Source of the DNA: Garcia nutans
Taxonomy: Eukaryota; Streptophyta; Magnoliopsida; Malpighiales; Euphorbiaceae
Direction of reading: 5' to 3'
Length of the DNA stretch: 64,000 nt
Assembly (NCBI GenBank): GCA_947685225.1
Contig: CANTUV010000015.1
Span: 9,548,001-9,612,000 of the forward strand
The notes below the pieces were generated by a model. The model was given only the letters and a program-made list of their open reading frames with translations, did not search any database and was not told the origin of the DNA. The position numbers and the translations under genes are program-made. This document shows positions 45,823-58,512 of the stretch, piece after piece; positions within the stretch are counted from its first letter, which is position 1; every line of letters begins with the position of its first letter.

Positions 45823-48415
45823 TGTAATATCGCAAAATGTACCCTAGAAGTATTGGAGTAATTATTGTTATTATTGGATTAAGTGTATTTATTTTATTGG
45901 AAAGAGAGTTGAGGTTAGAGTAGTGTGTATATGTTGTATATATTGTGATATACTTAACATATACAAATATTTGTTTGAAGGGTATAAAGGTAATTATTTT
46001 GAAATTGAGTTAGTGGATTAAGATGGGTGGATGGTGATGTTTGAGATTATTTTTATTTTTTATTTGTGTGGAGGAGAATGTTTTGAGGAGAGAGAGGGTT
46101 AATGTTTGACTTTTCTTTCTTTTCCTTTTCTTCCTTCTTCCTCTCTTCTCGTGTCTCTCATTTTCCTTTTCTTCTCCTTTCTTTGCTTTGGACGGCAGCA
46201 GCAAGAGAACAAGAGAGAGGGAGAGATTTGACCTTCCAAGCTCAAGATTGAAGAAGTTTTCAAGAGATCAAGGAGGAATTTAAGAGTTTTCTTCATTCTT
46301 GGTAAGTTTCCTCTTGATTCCCTTGTTTTCTTTGAGTTTGTGTTGTGGGTTTGGTGATTTATGGTTGTTGATATGGATATGTTTGAGTGTGTTGTGTTTA
46401 AGAGTGTTGGGTTTACTTGATCTTTGATTCTTGGGTTGGATTGAAGAAAAGAGTAAGATTGAAAGGAAGAATAAGTTTGTTGGTTAAGATTGAGTTGTGG
46501 TTGTGTTTAGAGTTTTTGATGATGTTGTGATTTGGTGTTGGATGTGTATTTTGAGTTGTGTTGGTGTTTTTGCAAGGTTGTTATGGTTTTGGGTGTGTCT
46601 AGTTGAGTTTTGTTGAAGTGGAAGATGGTGGAAGATTGTTGTTTGTTGGTTGGATTGTTGTTTTGGCCGGAATCTGGGTTTTTGGCCTGACACGCCCAGG
46701 AGCACGTCCAGGTCTTTAGGCGTGTCAATTGTGTTGGATGGCAGTAGGTGTGACACGGCCATTAACACGCCCGTGTTAGTGAGCGTGTCATAGCTACTGT
46801 GACTTTGGGGAATTGACACGGCCAGGAACACGTTCATGATGTTGGACGTGTCGATACTTCTGAGAGACAGTAGGTATTACACGCCCAGTGACACGCCCGT
46901 GGTCCTGAACGTGTAAATGCTTCTGTGTTGTGGAGTTAGGGCACGGTCAGGGACACACCCGTGTGGGTGAGCGTGTCCAGTTTAGAGTTTGCCCTAATTG
47001 ATTCTTAGCCTTATGATCTTATGTGAGTTTCCTCATTGTTTTGAATTAGGTTGTGAAGAAGGTGAATTGCCTTAATTTTTTTGGTGAAGGACTTGTTAAG
47101 AGGAAGTGTTTAGAATTGTGTGGATTTCTTTTGAGGTAAGTACAAACCTTGCATTATAACATACATTCATGTGATTTTGGAACTTATACATTTGAGTGTG
47201 AATGTACTAAGTAATTTCATTGTATTGTTGATATGTTTGAATAATGTTATGTTTTATACAATATGAACCTCATGAAATGTAATATGGTATATGTATGTAT
47301 TATGAAAATGAAAGATGTGATGATAAGATGATGTGTAAAGCCATTGTGATTGGCTATATTGATTCAAATGAGGCATGTTTGCCTAGTTGATTGTGGAATG
47401 AGAAATGAATTGAGAAAAAGATTTATAAAGAGATATATGAAATGGTTGTGTGCCTAATATGTTTATTCAAATTTCAGAGTACTGGTTTTGGTGGCATGCC
47501 TATATAAAGGTAACAGTCTAGCCGGGTTGAGGATCTCTTCAATTGAATTGAATTGATGGTCCAAGAGACTGGGTCTGTTACACTAAATGAAATATGAAAA
47601 TGAAATTTATGAAAAGTAACAGTCTAGCCGGGTTGAGGATCTCCTCGATTAGTCGGGTTGATGGTCCAAGAGACTGGGTCTGTTACTAGTAACAGTCTAG
47701 CCGGGTTGAGGATCTCCTCATGTTAATGGGTTGATGGTCCAAGAGACTGGGTCTGTTACACTATCCATGGATAGAGATATGATATATATTGCCTACGGGC
47801 TTGATCATTGTGATTATAAACCAAAGCAGTAACTCTGAACTTTGAATATCATATTAAATGCTTGTTGGGCCCATGTGTGTCTATGTTAAATGTGTGAGTA
47901 ATGGATGATGATACAATTATTGAAATAATGAAATGTAACATCCATAAAATAAAGTGTATTGAGTATGATCTATATTGTTTGAATGTATGACATAGCATAA
48001 TATCATCATAGTTTGTTCTACTGAGCTGTTGGCTCAGCGCGATTGTGGTTCATCGCGCAGGTGACAGGATTGAACCCGAGAGTTCCTCTAGACCTAGTGA
48101 GTCTAAGCGTTGAAGAGTTGATTTTTGGACTTAAAGATCAGAGAAGAGCTGCCACTCATGTATATATTTTATATTTGTAACTTTTGATTTTGATGCAAAT
48201 GTATTGGGAAACATTTGTTATATTTTCCGCTGCGTTTTAAATAAACTTTCTATCTATTTCGTTTTATAAACTCATTTAAAAGTTTTGAATTTGTTCATAG
48301 TATATAAGAGTCATGTCATGTGTGTTTTGTAACCGTGACATTTCTATATTTAGTATACGTATATTACGATCGTATTAGCATGCTGTGTACGTATACGGGG
48401 TATAGGGGTGTTACA
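45823..48415 (+). repeat. Tekay 3' LTR
   Basis: Same layout as the 5' LTR: GGTAAGT sites at 46301-46307 and 47135-47141, GACACG array at 46686-46975, three cassette units at 47509-47757, hairpin at 48037-48058. It starts TGTAATATCG and ends GGGTGTTACA. Confidence 0.95.
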
Positions 48416-50577
48416 GTGTCAAAGCTTCTGTGTTTTGAGTTTAGGGCACGTCAGGGACACGCCCGTGTTGGTGAGCGTGTCATGTCTAGGGTTTGCCCTA
48501 GTTAGCTTTATCTATTTTATCTCATATGTATTATTCTTTTGGATTAGGTTGTGAAGAGGTTGATTTGCCCTAATTTAAGTGGTGAAGAAGTGTTGGAAAA
48601 GGAAGTGTATAGATTTGTATAAGTGGTGCTTAAGGTAAGTACAAACCCTAAATAAATGCATACATTCATATGATCTTGAAATTTAATCCATATGATTATA
48701 ATTGTGATGAGTACTCTATTGCATTGTTGATGCATATTAATAATGTTATGTTTTGCATAATGTGAATTGAGATAATTGAGGCATGTATGCCTATGGGATG
48801 ATGTTCAATGTAATTGATTATGTATACTTGAATAATGAAGTATTATAATGTGAATTGAGACATGATAAGATATGAGGCCATTGTGATTGGCTATGATGAT
48901 TCAATTGAGATAAGTGGGGCATGTTTGCCTAGATGATGATGAGAATTGAGAATGAAATTGATAATGAAATAATAAATGAATTGTGTGTCTAATATGTTAT
49001 TCATTTTCAAAGTTTTGTTGTTGGTGGCATGCCTAATAGTAACAATCTCTTGAAGTTAGGTTGGGCTTGATCCTTGAAGCCAAGTTGGGTTGAAGTTTAA
49101 CATGTTTTACTCCCCTTGAAGCTTGGTTGGGTCTAGTCCTTGAAGCCTAATTGAGATGTTACAACCCTTGAAGCTAGGTTGGATTGGTTCTTGAAGCCAA
49201 GTTGGGTTGATACTTAGCATGCTTTGTTCCCCTTGAAGCTTGGTTGAACCTAAATCCTTGAAGCCTAGTTGGGATAATGATAATGATAAATGTGATAATT
49301 AAACCAAAGCATTAACTCTGAAAGTTGAATGGCTTATTAGTATCTTTGGGCCCATGCTTGTCTTTGTTTAAATGTGACTAATGAATAATGAGATTCAATG
49401 TAAGACTATGATAAGTGATATTCTTATGTATAAAGAATAATGTTTGAATATATATTATATTGGCATTGCATTGCATCAAAGCATAGTATTGTTATAGTTT
49501 GTACCACTAAGCCGTTGGCTTAGCGCGATTATGATTTATCGTGCAGGTAATAGGGAAGAACCAGAGAGTTCCTCTAGGCCGGGTAGAGGCTAGATCTTGA
49601 GGTGTTGCTAGTGAAGCTTAAAGATCGAAGACATACTGCCAAACATGTATATACTTATGTTTTGTAAAACTTGAGTTTTAATGTGTATGTATTTGTAAAT
49701 ATTTGTTACGTTTTCTGCTGTGTATTTAATAAACATTGAGTCTATTGTGTTTCATAAATTCCGTTAAATGTTTTGGATTTGTTATATTATTGAAAAGGGA
49801 TTATTTGTTTGTTTTATAAACAGTGGCATACCTATATTCAGTATACATATATTACGATCGTATTAGCATGCTGTGTACGTATACGGAGTATAGGGGTGTT
49901 ACAAGTAGTGTGTGTCACATAGGTATTAGAAGAGCATATCAGAGAAGTTCATATTGTGATCAAAGTTTGGAGGTTATGCATGCTATGAGACCATCAGTGT
50001 TGTATATCCTGTATAAGACTATTTAGAAACATTTGATTTGTATAATATATTAAACATTTGTAAAAGTATTTGAAATAAGGGAGGTTTTATATAATTTTGA
50101 GTAGGTATATAATGAACATTATTTTTATTTATTAAATGATTAATTGTATAAAGCAGTGGAGATTGAGAAGTATTATGATTTTGGGAATTGTTTAGTGTTT
50201 TATATATTTTATATGAGTGTTTAAATATTTGAGTATTTAATGGAGAGATGATTGAATTTGAAATTTTTTATTTTAGAAGTGTACTTTCAATGCAAATTGT
50301 ATTTTTGTTGATTATGGGATTTATTGAAAATACAGACAAAACTCTGGTAAATTTTTTTTCAAAGATTTTCTTTTAAAATTAGTTATTTGGTAATTAAATT
50401 ATTTATGTACATATGTTTAATTATTTATTAAAGTACATTTTTTAAAGTTTTAAATATTTTCTTATATTCATGGTAATTTTGTAATAACTGGAACTGTAAC
50501 ACTCTGGTATTCTGTATACCTATTTTACATATGCAGAGAGTATGTATTGCATGCATATAAGGTATAAGAATGTTACA

Positions 50578-52027
50578 TCCACTTTCATTGATCTCAAGTT
50601 CAGAAGAAATGATCTCTTCAGGTTGCATTTTGCTCCTCAAAAATATAGCATTGTAATATTCTCTTAGATTGATTTCTAGTTGACTCAGAAGTGCCCTTTG
50701 TGGATGAGCATTAAGAGAACTTACTATTTGACCAACTTAAATATTAAGGTTTCTATTTTGGACTCCAATTTGCTCTATTCTTGCCCAAGTCTATCATGTT
50801 GTTTATCGAGCATGTTGAAACTCTCTGATGTGATCCCAATAAATTTCTCCAAATCCAATTCATAAGATGGTTTACTTTTAGGTTGATGAGATTGGCTTTG
50901 ATTTTGGCTTATCAAGAATGGAGATTGATAGGGCACCTTTTAAGTGATAAGTTTGGGTGATTTCTCTAACTTGGATTGTAAGTATTACAATAAATAAAAT
51001 TTTAATGTCCATCTTGGTTACCTATAAACTGTACTTGTCCATGCCTTTAACAATGTGAAGTTTGATGATTTCCTCCACAGCTTTTACAAAAAGAAGAAGT
51101 GAAGTTGACATGTTCCAATTTCTTGACAATAGCATCTACCTTAGCTGATAGTAAAGATGAATTATCAACTTTATGTAAGCCAACTACTCTCTTGGGATTG
51201 CTTCTCTTGGATGACCAATGGTAGTTGTTTGCCGCCATTTTTTCGATCAGATCAAGGGCATCAATAGGAACCTTGTTCATTATTGCTCCACCGGTTGTTG
51301 CATCAATTGTACTCTTGATAAAAGTTGTTAAAACCATTGCAGAAAGTTTGAATCAAGAGCCAATCTGGTACTCCATAGTGAAGACATCTCTTTTAAAGAT
51401 CCTTGAACCTCTCCCATGCTTCATATAGAGTTTCTCCATTAGATTGTATGAAGCTGGTGATGTCATCCCTCAGCTTTGTAGTTTTTACAGATGGAAAGTA
51501 TTTTGTTAGAAAAGCTGAGGCCAATTGATCCCAAGTAGTAAATGTGTTGGTGCCTTAGAGGTAGGCCACTCTTTAGCTTTGTCATTTATAGAGATTGGAA
51601 AGAGCCTAAGTCAAATGGCATCATCATTAACCCTGTTGATTCTAAAAGGATCACATATCTCCAAGAAGGTGGCTATATGAGTGTAGGCATCTTTGTGATC
51701 TAAGCCATGAAATGTTGATTGTTAAATTAAATTGATGAGTGAAGGCTCGAGCTTGAAATTGTTGGCTTGAACTGGTGGTCTCGCAATGCTTGATATGATA
51801 TCAGCAATAGGTAAGGCGTAGTCCTTGAGAGTTCTAGGTTGTGGGTTTCCTATGATTTCTTCTTCTTCTTCAGATGAAAACTTATCTTCTTCTTCTTTTT
51901 TTAAAAAAATATCAAATGGACTTCCTTCTTCTTTTTGTCTTTCTCTTCTTTCCTTATTTTTCTTTCTAAAAAATTTTTCAATTTTAAGATTATAGGGCAC
52001 ATGTCGTGTGCTGGGATTTTTGCGCAT
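50578..52027 (-). pseudogene. Athila-like gag remnant
   Basis: On the minus strand, a basic/acidic N-terminal part (52027-51722) ends VQANNFKLEPSLINLI, the Athila ANNFELKPxLI motif. It is followed by AIWLRLFPISINDKAKEW, then from 51337 TTFIKSTIDATTGGAIMNK and NNYHWSSKRSNPKRVVG, and a zinc-knuckle-like CKSCGGNHQTSHC. These are the standard blocks of Athila gag. Frames break several times. It continues beyond the inserted LTR at 34689. The product would be the nucleocapsid precursor; this copy is dead. Confidence 0.8.
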
Positions 52028-52133
52028 GTAACCCTAAAATGTACAAGGAAAGAAAAGAAAATCAGATTAAAATAAAATTACAATATCTAAAGTAATAATA
52101 GCTTAATATTATTAATATTAGAATAGTAGTCTT

Positions 52134-52153
52134 TCTTGGCAATGGTGCCAAAA
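52134..52153 (-). other. Decayed Athila-like primer-binding site
   Basis: The complement reads TTTTGGCACCATTGCCAAGA, which corresponds to the Athila-type PBS (TGGCGCCGTTGCCGGGGA in intact relatives) with CpG-type changes. It sits between the gag remnant and the LTR. Confidence 0.6.
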
Positions 52154-53933
52154 ACTTTTTAGGACCTAACCTAGCTAACTGTAAGTGTACAAGTCGTAAT
52201 CAAGTAATATAGAGTGAGCAGAGTATCATTCCCATGAGGAAGGGTATCCTAAGTATTAAATAATTAAACTATTATTATTTGGATGTTAAATTGATGTGAA
52301 TTCAAAACTAAATTAACTAAATTAAATCTAAACTGAATTTTGAAATTAAATCTAATATTTTTGGCATTAGTGTTAAACCTATCCTTCATTGATTAAGCAT
52401 GGATTTATTAAAGTTTTGATTCAATCTTAATCTACTCTTGATTATTGGTTAGTTTCTCATAAATTAAGACCTAGTCTCTCTCGAGTACTAAACTTAATAT
52501 TGAACTTAACCTCCCATCTACTCTCATAATTAAAAGCAATTAAGCCAATTCATTAAGATTTATGAGTAACCTTTTATCAACCTCTTAAGTGTTTACCTTA
52601 TCTCTAAGCACAAATTTAACCTAAGATTGTTACTTCCTTTAACTAATATTATATTTCTGCTCTCGCTCCATCACTCAATGCCTTAGATCAATCAATTATT
52701 TGGCAAATAATCAATGCATTAAGATCAAAGATAATAAAATAATCAAAAGCAAGATTTAATTGAATCAAATTAAATAATTACTTCATAGATAAATCAAATA
52801 AGAAAAGTTTAACCCTAATAGGGTATTTAGTTATTCATGATTGAAATATAAGCTAAAAAGAAAGAGTAGAAGATGGAAGACATAGTTGAAATTGAAATTA
52901 AAAGAAAACAAGATAAAAAGATCAAACTTGGAAAATAAGAAAGCTTCTTGAACTTGAATTGCTCTTGAACAAAATTCTTCTCTTCAAGCAAATTTAACCT
53001 AAAATCTAGAATTTTTAACCTAAAATCTAAAGTGTCAGTTGTGAGGGGGATCTAGGGTATTTATAGGGGCTTAGGGAACTTCTTTTGCAAGTAGGAAAAA
53101 GGTTATGATAGATTTAGAACAGTCCCTATTGAAAAGAAACTCTATTTGTGATTAACGAAAAACAAATCCTAACAAAATAAGAAAGTTGAATAATGCAAAA
53201 TTCATGTAGAAACTTGGAAGCCATTTTCCTATTTGATAAAGTCTGAATCTAGGCTTGAACTCTTCGTAAAAAAAATATAAATCTCGAAGTTTAGATAAAT
53301 TTAGGCTTTTGAATCACTCAATTTGGGCTTTGAAATCTCGAGTTATGGCCTTTTGAAGTAAATTGGTCTGGATAAAAATCTTATTTCGATATGAATTTGT
53401 TGTTCTAAATTTCCATAACTATTTAGAGGCCTAAATGAACTTAGATTTGTACAAATAAAACCATTCTAAAAATTTCGAGATGTCTTATAAAAACTTCATG
53501 AACAACACTTTCCCATTCTAAAACTCTAATATCATTAAAATCTCAAGTAAAGCTTTAAAGGTCAAATCCGTCTAAATCTGAAAATCACATAATATGCTCG
53601 GACAGTAGCAGTTTGGTTCCCATGGGCATGACAATGGAAAGTCATGACCATGGGATTAAATTTTCTTGTAGATATTCTTTGGAAGGTTCCAATTGCAGTC
53701 CATGGGCATGACATTGAGTTCCACGAGCGTAGGTCTTGACTTTCTTATGCCTTTAGCATATGTGTCTTCAATTTTTTTCAACTTTTAATTAAAAATTTGT
53801 ATTTTGACACTTCTAAGCTAAAATAGAATAAATTCTAACTCTAACAAAGAAAATTTATCAAATTCAATTGAAAAAAAAAATTAAAAATAGGATTATAATT
53901 ATTTAAAATATTAGTCAAAATACAACTCTACCA
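52154..53933 (-). repeat. Probable Athila-like 5' LTR (boundaries approximate)
   Basis: Next to the PBS the minus strand reads CATGGGAATGATACTCTGC and TACTTGATTACGACTTGTAC, a conserved phrase at the 3' end of many Athila-type LTRs. The rest is AT-rich noncoding. The outer end is taken where a Sirevirus-like LTR end begins (about 53934). No paired LTR is present to confirm it. Confidence 0.5.
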
Positions 53934-54137
53934 TTGAGCTTGTAAAACTCCAAGTATATTGAACTTCTAAATTGAGGTTGAGGAGTGGATGTAGGGTTAG
54001 TTAACACCCAAAATACTATAAATCTCTAGTGTCTATCTTTCTCCTTCCCTTACTCTCTTAGAATTTTTAATTTCCCATTGCTCTTCCAACTCACTAATTC
54101 AACCCCTCTTCTTGGAGCCATATTTAGGGGGCCAACA
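53934..54137 (+). repeat. Sirevirus LTR 3'-end fragment
   Basis: It shares with the LTR end at 3560-3791 the words gagcttgtaaaac, aggagtggatgtaggg, a pyrimidine stretch (tatctttctccttccctta), then aaccccTCTTcttgga and the GGGCCAACA end. Only the terminal 200 bp survives. Nothing Sirevirus-like follows at 54138, so it is a stub or truncated solo LTR. Confidence 0.65.
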
Positions 54138-56087
54138 ATATAATTTTTCCATATTATATATAATATTATATTTGAGATCATTTTATTATTTATTTATTCA
54201 TTATTTTGGTCAACCAAACAAGTATATAACTTGAAACAAGTTGTATTAATATGTATGCATATTAAAATTTAAAGATGGAAAACCTTTATCACTAAAAGAT
54301 TCAACATTGCTTAGGTTATAATTTTAGCTATTGGTGATCTATGTTGCTAAATTTATGAAGAAAAACCATCACAAACCTTTCTTATTTTGCCTTCAGTAAT
54401 AAAAGTTAGCAACGGGCCATTGTTGTCATTACATTAATGACAAAAATTTTGTGGCTAACCTGTTGCATATGTTGCCTTTAAATGCTAAGCTTTCTTATTC
54501 TTTTAGTGTCAGATGGAATAGTTTAAAAAAGGTCCTTACTTCCATTGAATTAACAACCATTCACTTTTATCTTTGCAAATTTGCTTTGCGATTAGATTAA
54601 AAGCTATGCACCACTTTCCATCATCACGTCACTAATTTCATTTAGCGATGATTTTAATATGATTTATGACGATTTTTATCTGTTTCTAATTCAATAATTT
54701 ATTGTAGAGTAATGTAACAATTATAAACTGAAAACATCGGTTAACTATTTTTTTATGTGGTTAATGGATAATTTGTTAATTTTTTTACATATGATTCGGC
54801 TCTAAGATTTTTCTAAACTAAAATAAATAATTTTTTCTCCTTCATATTTTACTTAGATTAAGCAATCAATATGTTAGGCATCCTAGTTCACTCTTTTTTC
54901 ATAGCTTAGGCTTGAGAAAATGTAAGGCTCTCTAGTTCCTCTTTTTTTTTGTCCAATCTCCCACCCAAGGTGGAATTTGATCAGCAAATTGCTTTGGGAC
55001 CTACCTCCACCTTCGACGTCTCATCAATGTAAGGTACATGTTCTCATTATTATTATTATTATTTCAATTTAGATACTTTATCTTATTTTAATTTGGTAAT
55101 AATAATAATATAAAACATGATAAAGAAAAGAAATTAAAATAAATCATCCATATCAACAATGGATAAAATTACATGGTTATGACTCTCATTCAAAATGATA
55201 TGCAAGCATACCTAAGATCTAACTTCAAGTAGGAACCAACCAAATAAACTAAACATAATTGTTTATTATTCAATTTTAATGCTTTTAATATTGTTTTCTC
55301 ATATGAGTGTCTAGTGAACCAACCTTATGAGATCTCATACATCATGAAATTGTCATTTCATTTTTATAACTATCATTCATGAAATCAATTTTGTAAGTCA
55401 CAATTAAATAAAGGGAAAATAAGTTTTATTTAAAGTTTAAAACCTAGCACTCGAGTGTATCTTTCAGTTCAATATTAGTGCATATTATCCTAAAGGCATT
55501 AATTAAGTTAACTTTGAGTTTTTTTTCTTAAAGTTTTCCTTTTAAAGGTAAAATTAAGGTGGTAATTCACTAAAATCAATTTTTTTTAATAAAATAACTT
55601 ATTTTTGAATAAAAAATAAATTAGGTCCAAATAAGAGAAACAATTGATTATACATAAGAATGAATTTAAATAAACATCCTGATCCCAAGAGGATCAAACC
55701 GCTACTTGGATAACGTCTCACAACTGTAAATAAGAACCTTCAGTGAATCCAGGCAAAAAATAATGCAAATTATTAGAAATTGGATAGAAAAATTTTCTTA
55801 AATATTTTGAGGCTATCGGTTGATTATTGGAATACAATAGGGACCACAACATGTAGCAAGTTTCATACATTTCAAAGCCAGCAAGACCAAGTTGCCACTA
55901 GCCAATAAGCCAAAGACACACTCAAAAGGGCTTACTAGTGTCTCATCGCAAATAATTGTCACAATAGACTATATGTTGCCTAGACAATAACTTATTCTTT
56001 CTCAGACAAACTCTCTCCATATAAGGAGAGTTCATCTTAACACCTTCTTCAATCTTCTCCCACACCTATGCATATATGTAGAAAATT
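54138..56087. other. AT-rich DNA without recognisable genes
   Basis: No ORF with recognisable similarity. Small features: a possible decayed DNA-transposon end at about 54390-54500 (gttagcaacgg ... gtggctaacctgttgc, an inverted arrangement), short ATT microsatellites near 55050 and 55105, and a relatively GC-rich patch at about 54940-55020. Nothing else could be assigned. Confidence 0.4.
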
Positions 56088-56602
56088 CTAAGGCGTACTC
56101 GAGTCAGGTTGGGCCGGGTTTACCCCTAGCCTAATGATCGACCAGAAAATACCTCGGGTTAGAAAATATAGCTCGAAGCCTAACCCTAACCCAAATGGGC
56201 CGGGACTGGTCAGGCCGATAGGGCTTCTTCTTTTTTTTTATATTTTCCTATAATTTTTTTGTAGTATACAGTACAATATATACACTGCATGTAGACTGCA
56301 ATATTCTGCAGTATATCCTTCATTGTATATGCAATAAAATTATAAATAATGCATATAAATAATATTATATAAAATAAAATTTACTTTATATTATATAATA
56401 TATAATTAATATAATATTATATATTAAAAATACTTTGGGTCAGGCCAGATTTACCTTGGACCCGAGGCTCGACTTAAAATGCCTCGGGCTTCAAATGAGA
56501 AGCTCGAGGCCTGACTCGAGAACCTTTGAAACCCGACCCAATTTGGTCAGGCCAGGTTGAGTTGGACCAGATCAACCAGTTTACGGCCTATTAAACAGCC
56601 CT
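56088..56602. mobile_element. Possible hAT-type MITE
   Basis: About 515 bp with GGGCCGGG- and GGTCAGGCC-rich ends in inverted arrangement (tcaggttgggccgggtt at the left, ggtcaggccaggttgagttgg at the right) around an AT-rich centre. The right end reads AACAGCCCT, complement AGGGCTGTT, resembling the TAGGGNTG ends of many plant hAT MITEs. Flanks AAAATTCT and AAAATTTT could be an 8 bp duplication with one mismatch. The left terminal repeat is poor. Confidence 0.4.
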
Positions 56603-57691
56603 AAAAATTTTGTAACACTTTAAAATGAGACATGGGTTATATAACCCATAAGGTAGAAAGTTGAGATGTGGAAGGAATGACTAAATATTTATTAGAGCAA
56701 TCAATGGCTTCAACGAAAAAGTAAATCTTACAGTTGGAAAGATAATTGTCGTGTACGTATGGCTAAGGATATTTACATGTTTTATCTACCAAGTTATGTT
56801 TATTACTACGTAAACCAACATGCACTTGTCAGCAATTTTCCTTTCAAATTTGTTTTTTATTAGGAAAATTATAATATATATATATAATTCATATGACTTT
56901 GATTTATACTAAAAAAATTTTATTTAAAATCTGTCCAAAATTAATCTATATAAAAACACACACACACAAACATAAAATTTGAAGTTGAAATTAATGTATT
57001 TTTAGGATTCAATTTTAACTATTTAAATGAAGTTTCATGACTGTTGACCTATTCATGGATTATCTTTGATTTTAAAAATATTAAATTTTTTATCCAATTT
57101 ATTTCATTTTTTTAATAAAATAAGAGAAGAATGTGATCTAATGGATAAATACATTTATTCTTTCTACATACTAGAACATATTAATTTGATTGATGATACT
57201 AAAACAAACTCAACTTTTACTATTGCACAAATTAAATATTATGGACGAGTTTGTACAAGTGTCATCCCACTATTCATCTACATTATACTGTGACACAAAC
57301 TCTCAAATCATATTACATATTCATTATAATCCTCAAGTAGGTACATTGACTCATTTAAGCATTGAAAAACCTGTAGACTTAGCTCTTTAATGCTCTTTTT
57401 CAACGTTTTGTAGGATTGAAGCCCAAATATGAAGCATCAAAACAGCCATAAAGGATGCACCATTCCATTAGATGTGGCCATCAACTTTTAAAATAGTGTT
57501 GTGGATTTATTTATAAGGTTAATTAATAGTTTTTTTCCTTAACAACTACATAATCTATTTAATAAAAAAATATATAAAGATGCATTTAGGATGATTTTTA
57601 TTTTTTGCCCTCATAACAAGTTTTATTGTCTTGTTCACATAACAAGATTATCATAGGGTTTTGTCTAGGGCTTATCCGGTTTATTGTTTTC
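56603..57691. other. AT-rich DNA without recognisable genes
   Basis: Short ORFs only, with no recognisable domain. Contains an (AC)n stretch near 56955. Nothing assigned. Confidence 0.4.
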
Positions 57692-58512
57692 ATGGATATT
57701 GATAATAACAAGGTAATGGATGAGAATATGCAAAACCTCTCTCTAGATGAGGAAGACAATGTTGGATTATCGTTGAACATTAAAGAGCGAAGGATTTCAG
57801 GCACTAACTTAAATCTTTTTTTTTGTTGGTAGGCTTCTAACAACAAGGCTCGTCTATTTTTAGGCTATGCAAAATTTGTTAACTTCATTGTGGAGACCTT
57901 TTAAAGGGGTCTACGAGACCTTTTAAAGGGGTCTACATCAAGGATTTTGGAAATTCCACCTACCTGTTTCAATTCTTCCATGAAACTGATATTTGTAGGG
58001 TCTTGGAATTATGCCCGTGGACTTTAATAGAATACTCTTAATTTTGCATCGGCTGGAGAGTAATGAATTACCAACGATAGTTCCATTATTTCACTCTCCT
58101 TTTTGGATATAGGTACATAAATGTCCATAGACTTATATGTCTCAGAACACAGCTATTCTTATTGGCAATATTATCAGGGAATTTATGGAATTTGATTTGA
58201 ATAACTTCTTTGGCATCTGGAGAGCTTTCTTACATATCAGAGTTCAAATTGATGTGAGGCTTCTTCTATATAGACATTTGAAAATCAAGATTGAGGAAAG
58301 GAATTGGCAATTGGTTGATTTTCATTATGAACGAATCGCTCCCTTCTGTTTTATCTGTGGTCTTTTAGGCCACACTGAGAAATTTTGTCAAAAATTCAAT
58401 ATTTTATCCCTTAATTTGAAGGTGCATCCTTATAGTCCTTGGCTTCATGCCTCCCTTGGGCAGATCTTTGTATCGAGTAATAATAAATGGTTATGTTCAG
58501 TTGTGCTAGATA
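57692..58512 (+). pseudogene. L1-type LINE ORF1 (DUF4283 / zinc-knuckle) remnant
   Basis: ATG 57692 starts MDENMQNLSLDEEDNVGLSL-type sequence, like the NLxLTEEE start of plant LINE gag-like proteins. After frame breaks (57833-58136), where FVNFIVETF and LIFVGSWNYAR suggest a DUF4283 fold, the frame at 58137 gives NFFGIWRAFLHIRVQIDV, then RNWQLVDFHYERIAPFCFIC and the CX2CX4HX4C knuckle CFICGLLGHTEKFC. The product would be the RNA-binding ORF1 protein. A duplicated 'gagaccttttaaaggggtctac' near 57895-57935 is a local tandem error. The reverse LTR at 58513 cuts it off; ORF2 is not in the window. Confidence 0.7.

Larger units (their letters stand above)
38381..48415 (+). mobile_element. Young Tekay-type chromovirus (Ty3/gypsy), 10035 bp
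   Basis: Two full LTRs (2581 and 2593 bp) differ by eye at only about eight substitutions plus one 12 bp indel. The flanking duplication GTGTC (38376-38380 and 48416-48420) is perfect. The order is LTR, iMet PBS, gag-pol in one frame, polypurine tract, LTR. The only coding lesion seen is one in-frame TAG. High LTR identity and an almost intact ORF indicate the most recent insertion in the window. It sits in the same orientation inside a related solo LTR. Confidence 0.97.
37267..49903 (+). mobile_element. Solo gypsy LTR (2597 bp) split by the Tekay element
   Basis: The LTR occupies 37267-38380 and 48421-49903, from TGTAATATCCC to GGGGTGTTACA, with AGTAG on both sides (37262-37266 and 49904-49908). 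Landmarks: ggccggctc near 37610; GGTAAGT sites at 37719-37725 and 48634-48640; a GACACG palindrome array at 38092-38380, continuing at 48421-48485, into which Tekay inserted; a CTTGAAGCC tandem cassette at 49035-49270; and the hairpin at 49523-49544. It is clearly related to the Tekay LTRs but diverged and with a different cassette. Confidence 0.92.
34690..50577 (+). mobile_element. Gypsy LTR (about 3.2 kb) split by later insertions
   Basis: The LTR consists of 34690-37266 plus 49909-50577. It starts TATAACACCC (decayed TGTAACACCC) and ends AAGAATGTTACA. Flanks TCTAC (34685-34689) and TCCAC (50578-50582) are a target duplication with one mismatch, and the Athila frame continues across it. It has a TATATA-rich block (34775-34960), a TATAAAA box near 35254, a GGTAAGT site at 35398-35404, and the gctgggtgtcac tandem cassette at about 36858-37010. 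It is the same family as the LTRs at 26262-33437 but in plus orientation. No internal region remains, so it is a solo LTR. Confidence 0.8.

Noticed and set aside
54390..54500. Possible DNA-transposon end with gttagcaacgg words
   Set aside because: Only one weak inverted pair, with no matching partner end or duplication, so it is mentioned only within the unassigned stretch.
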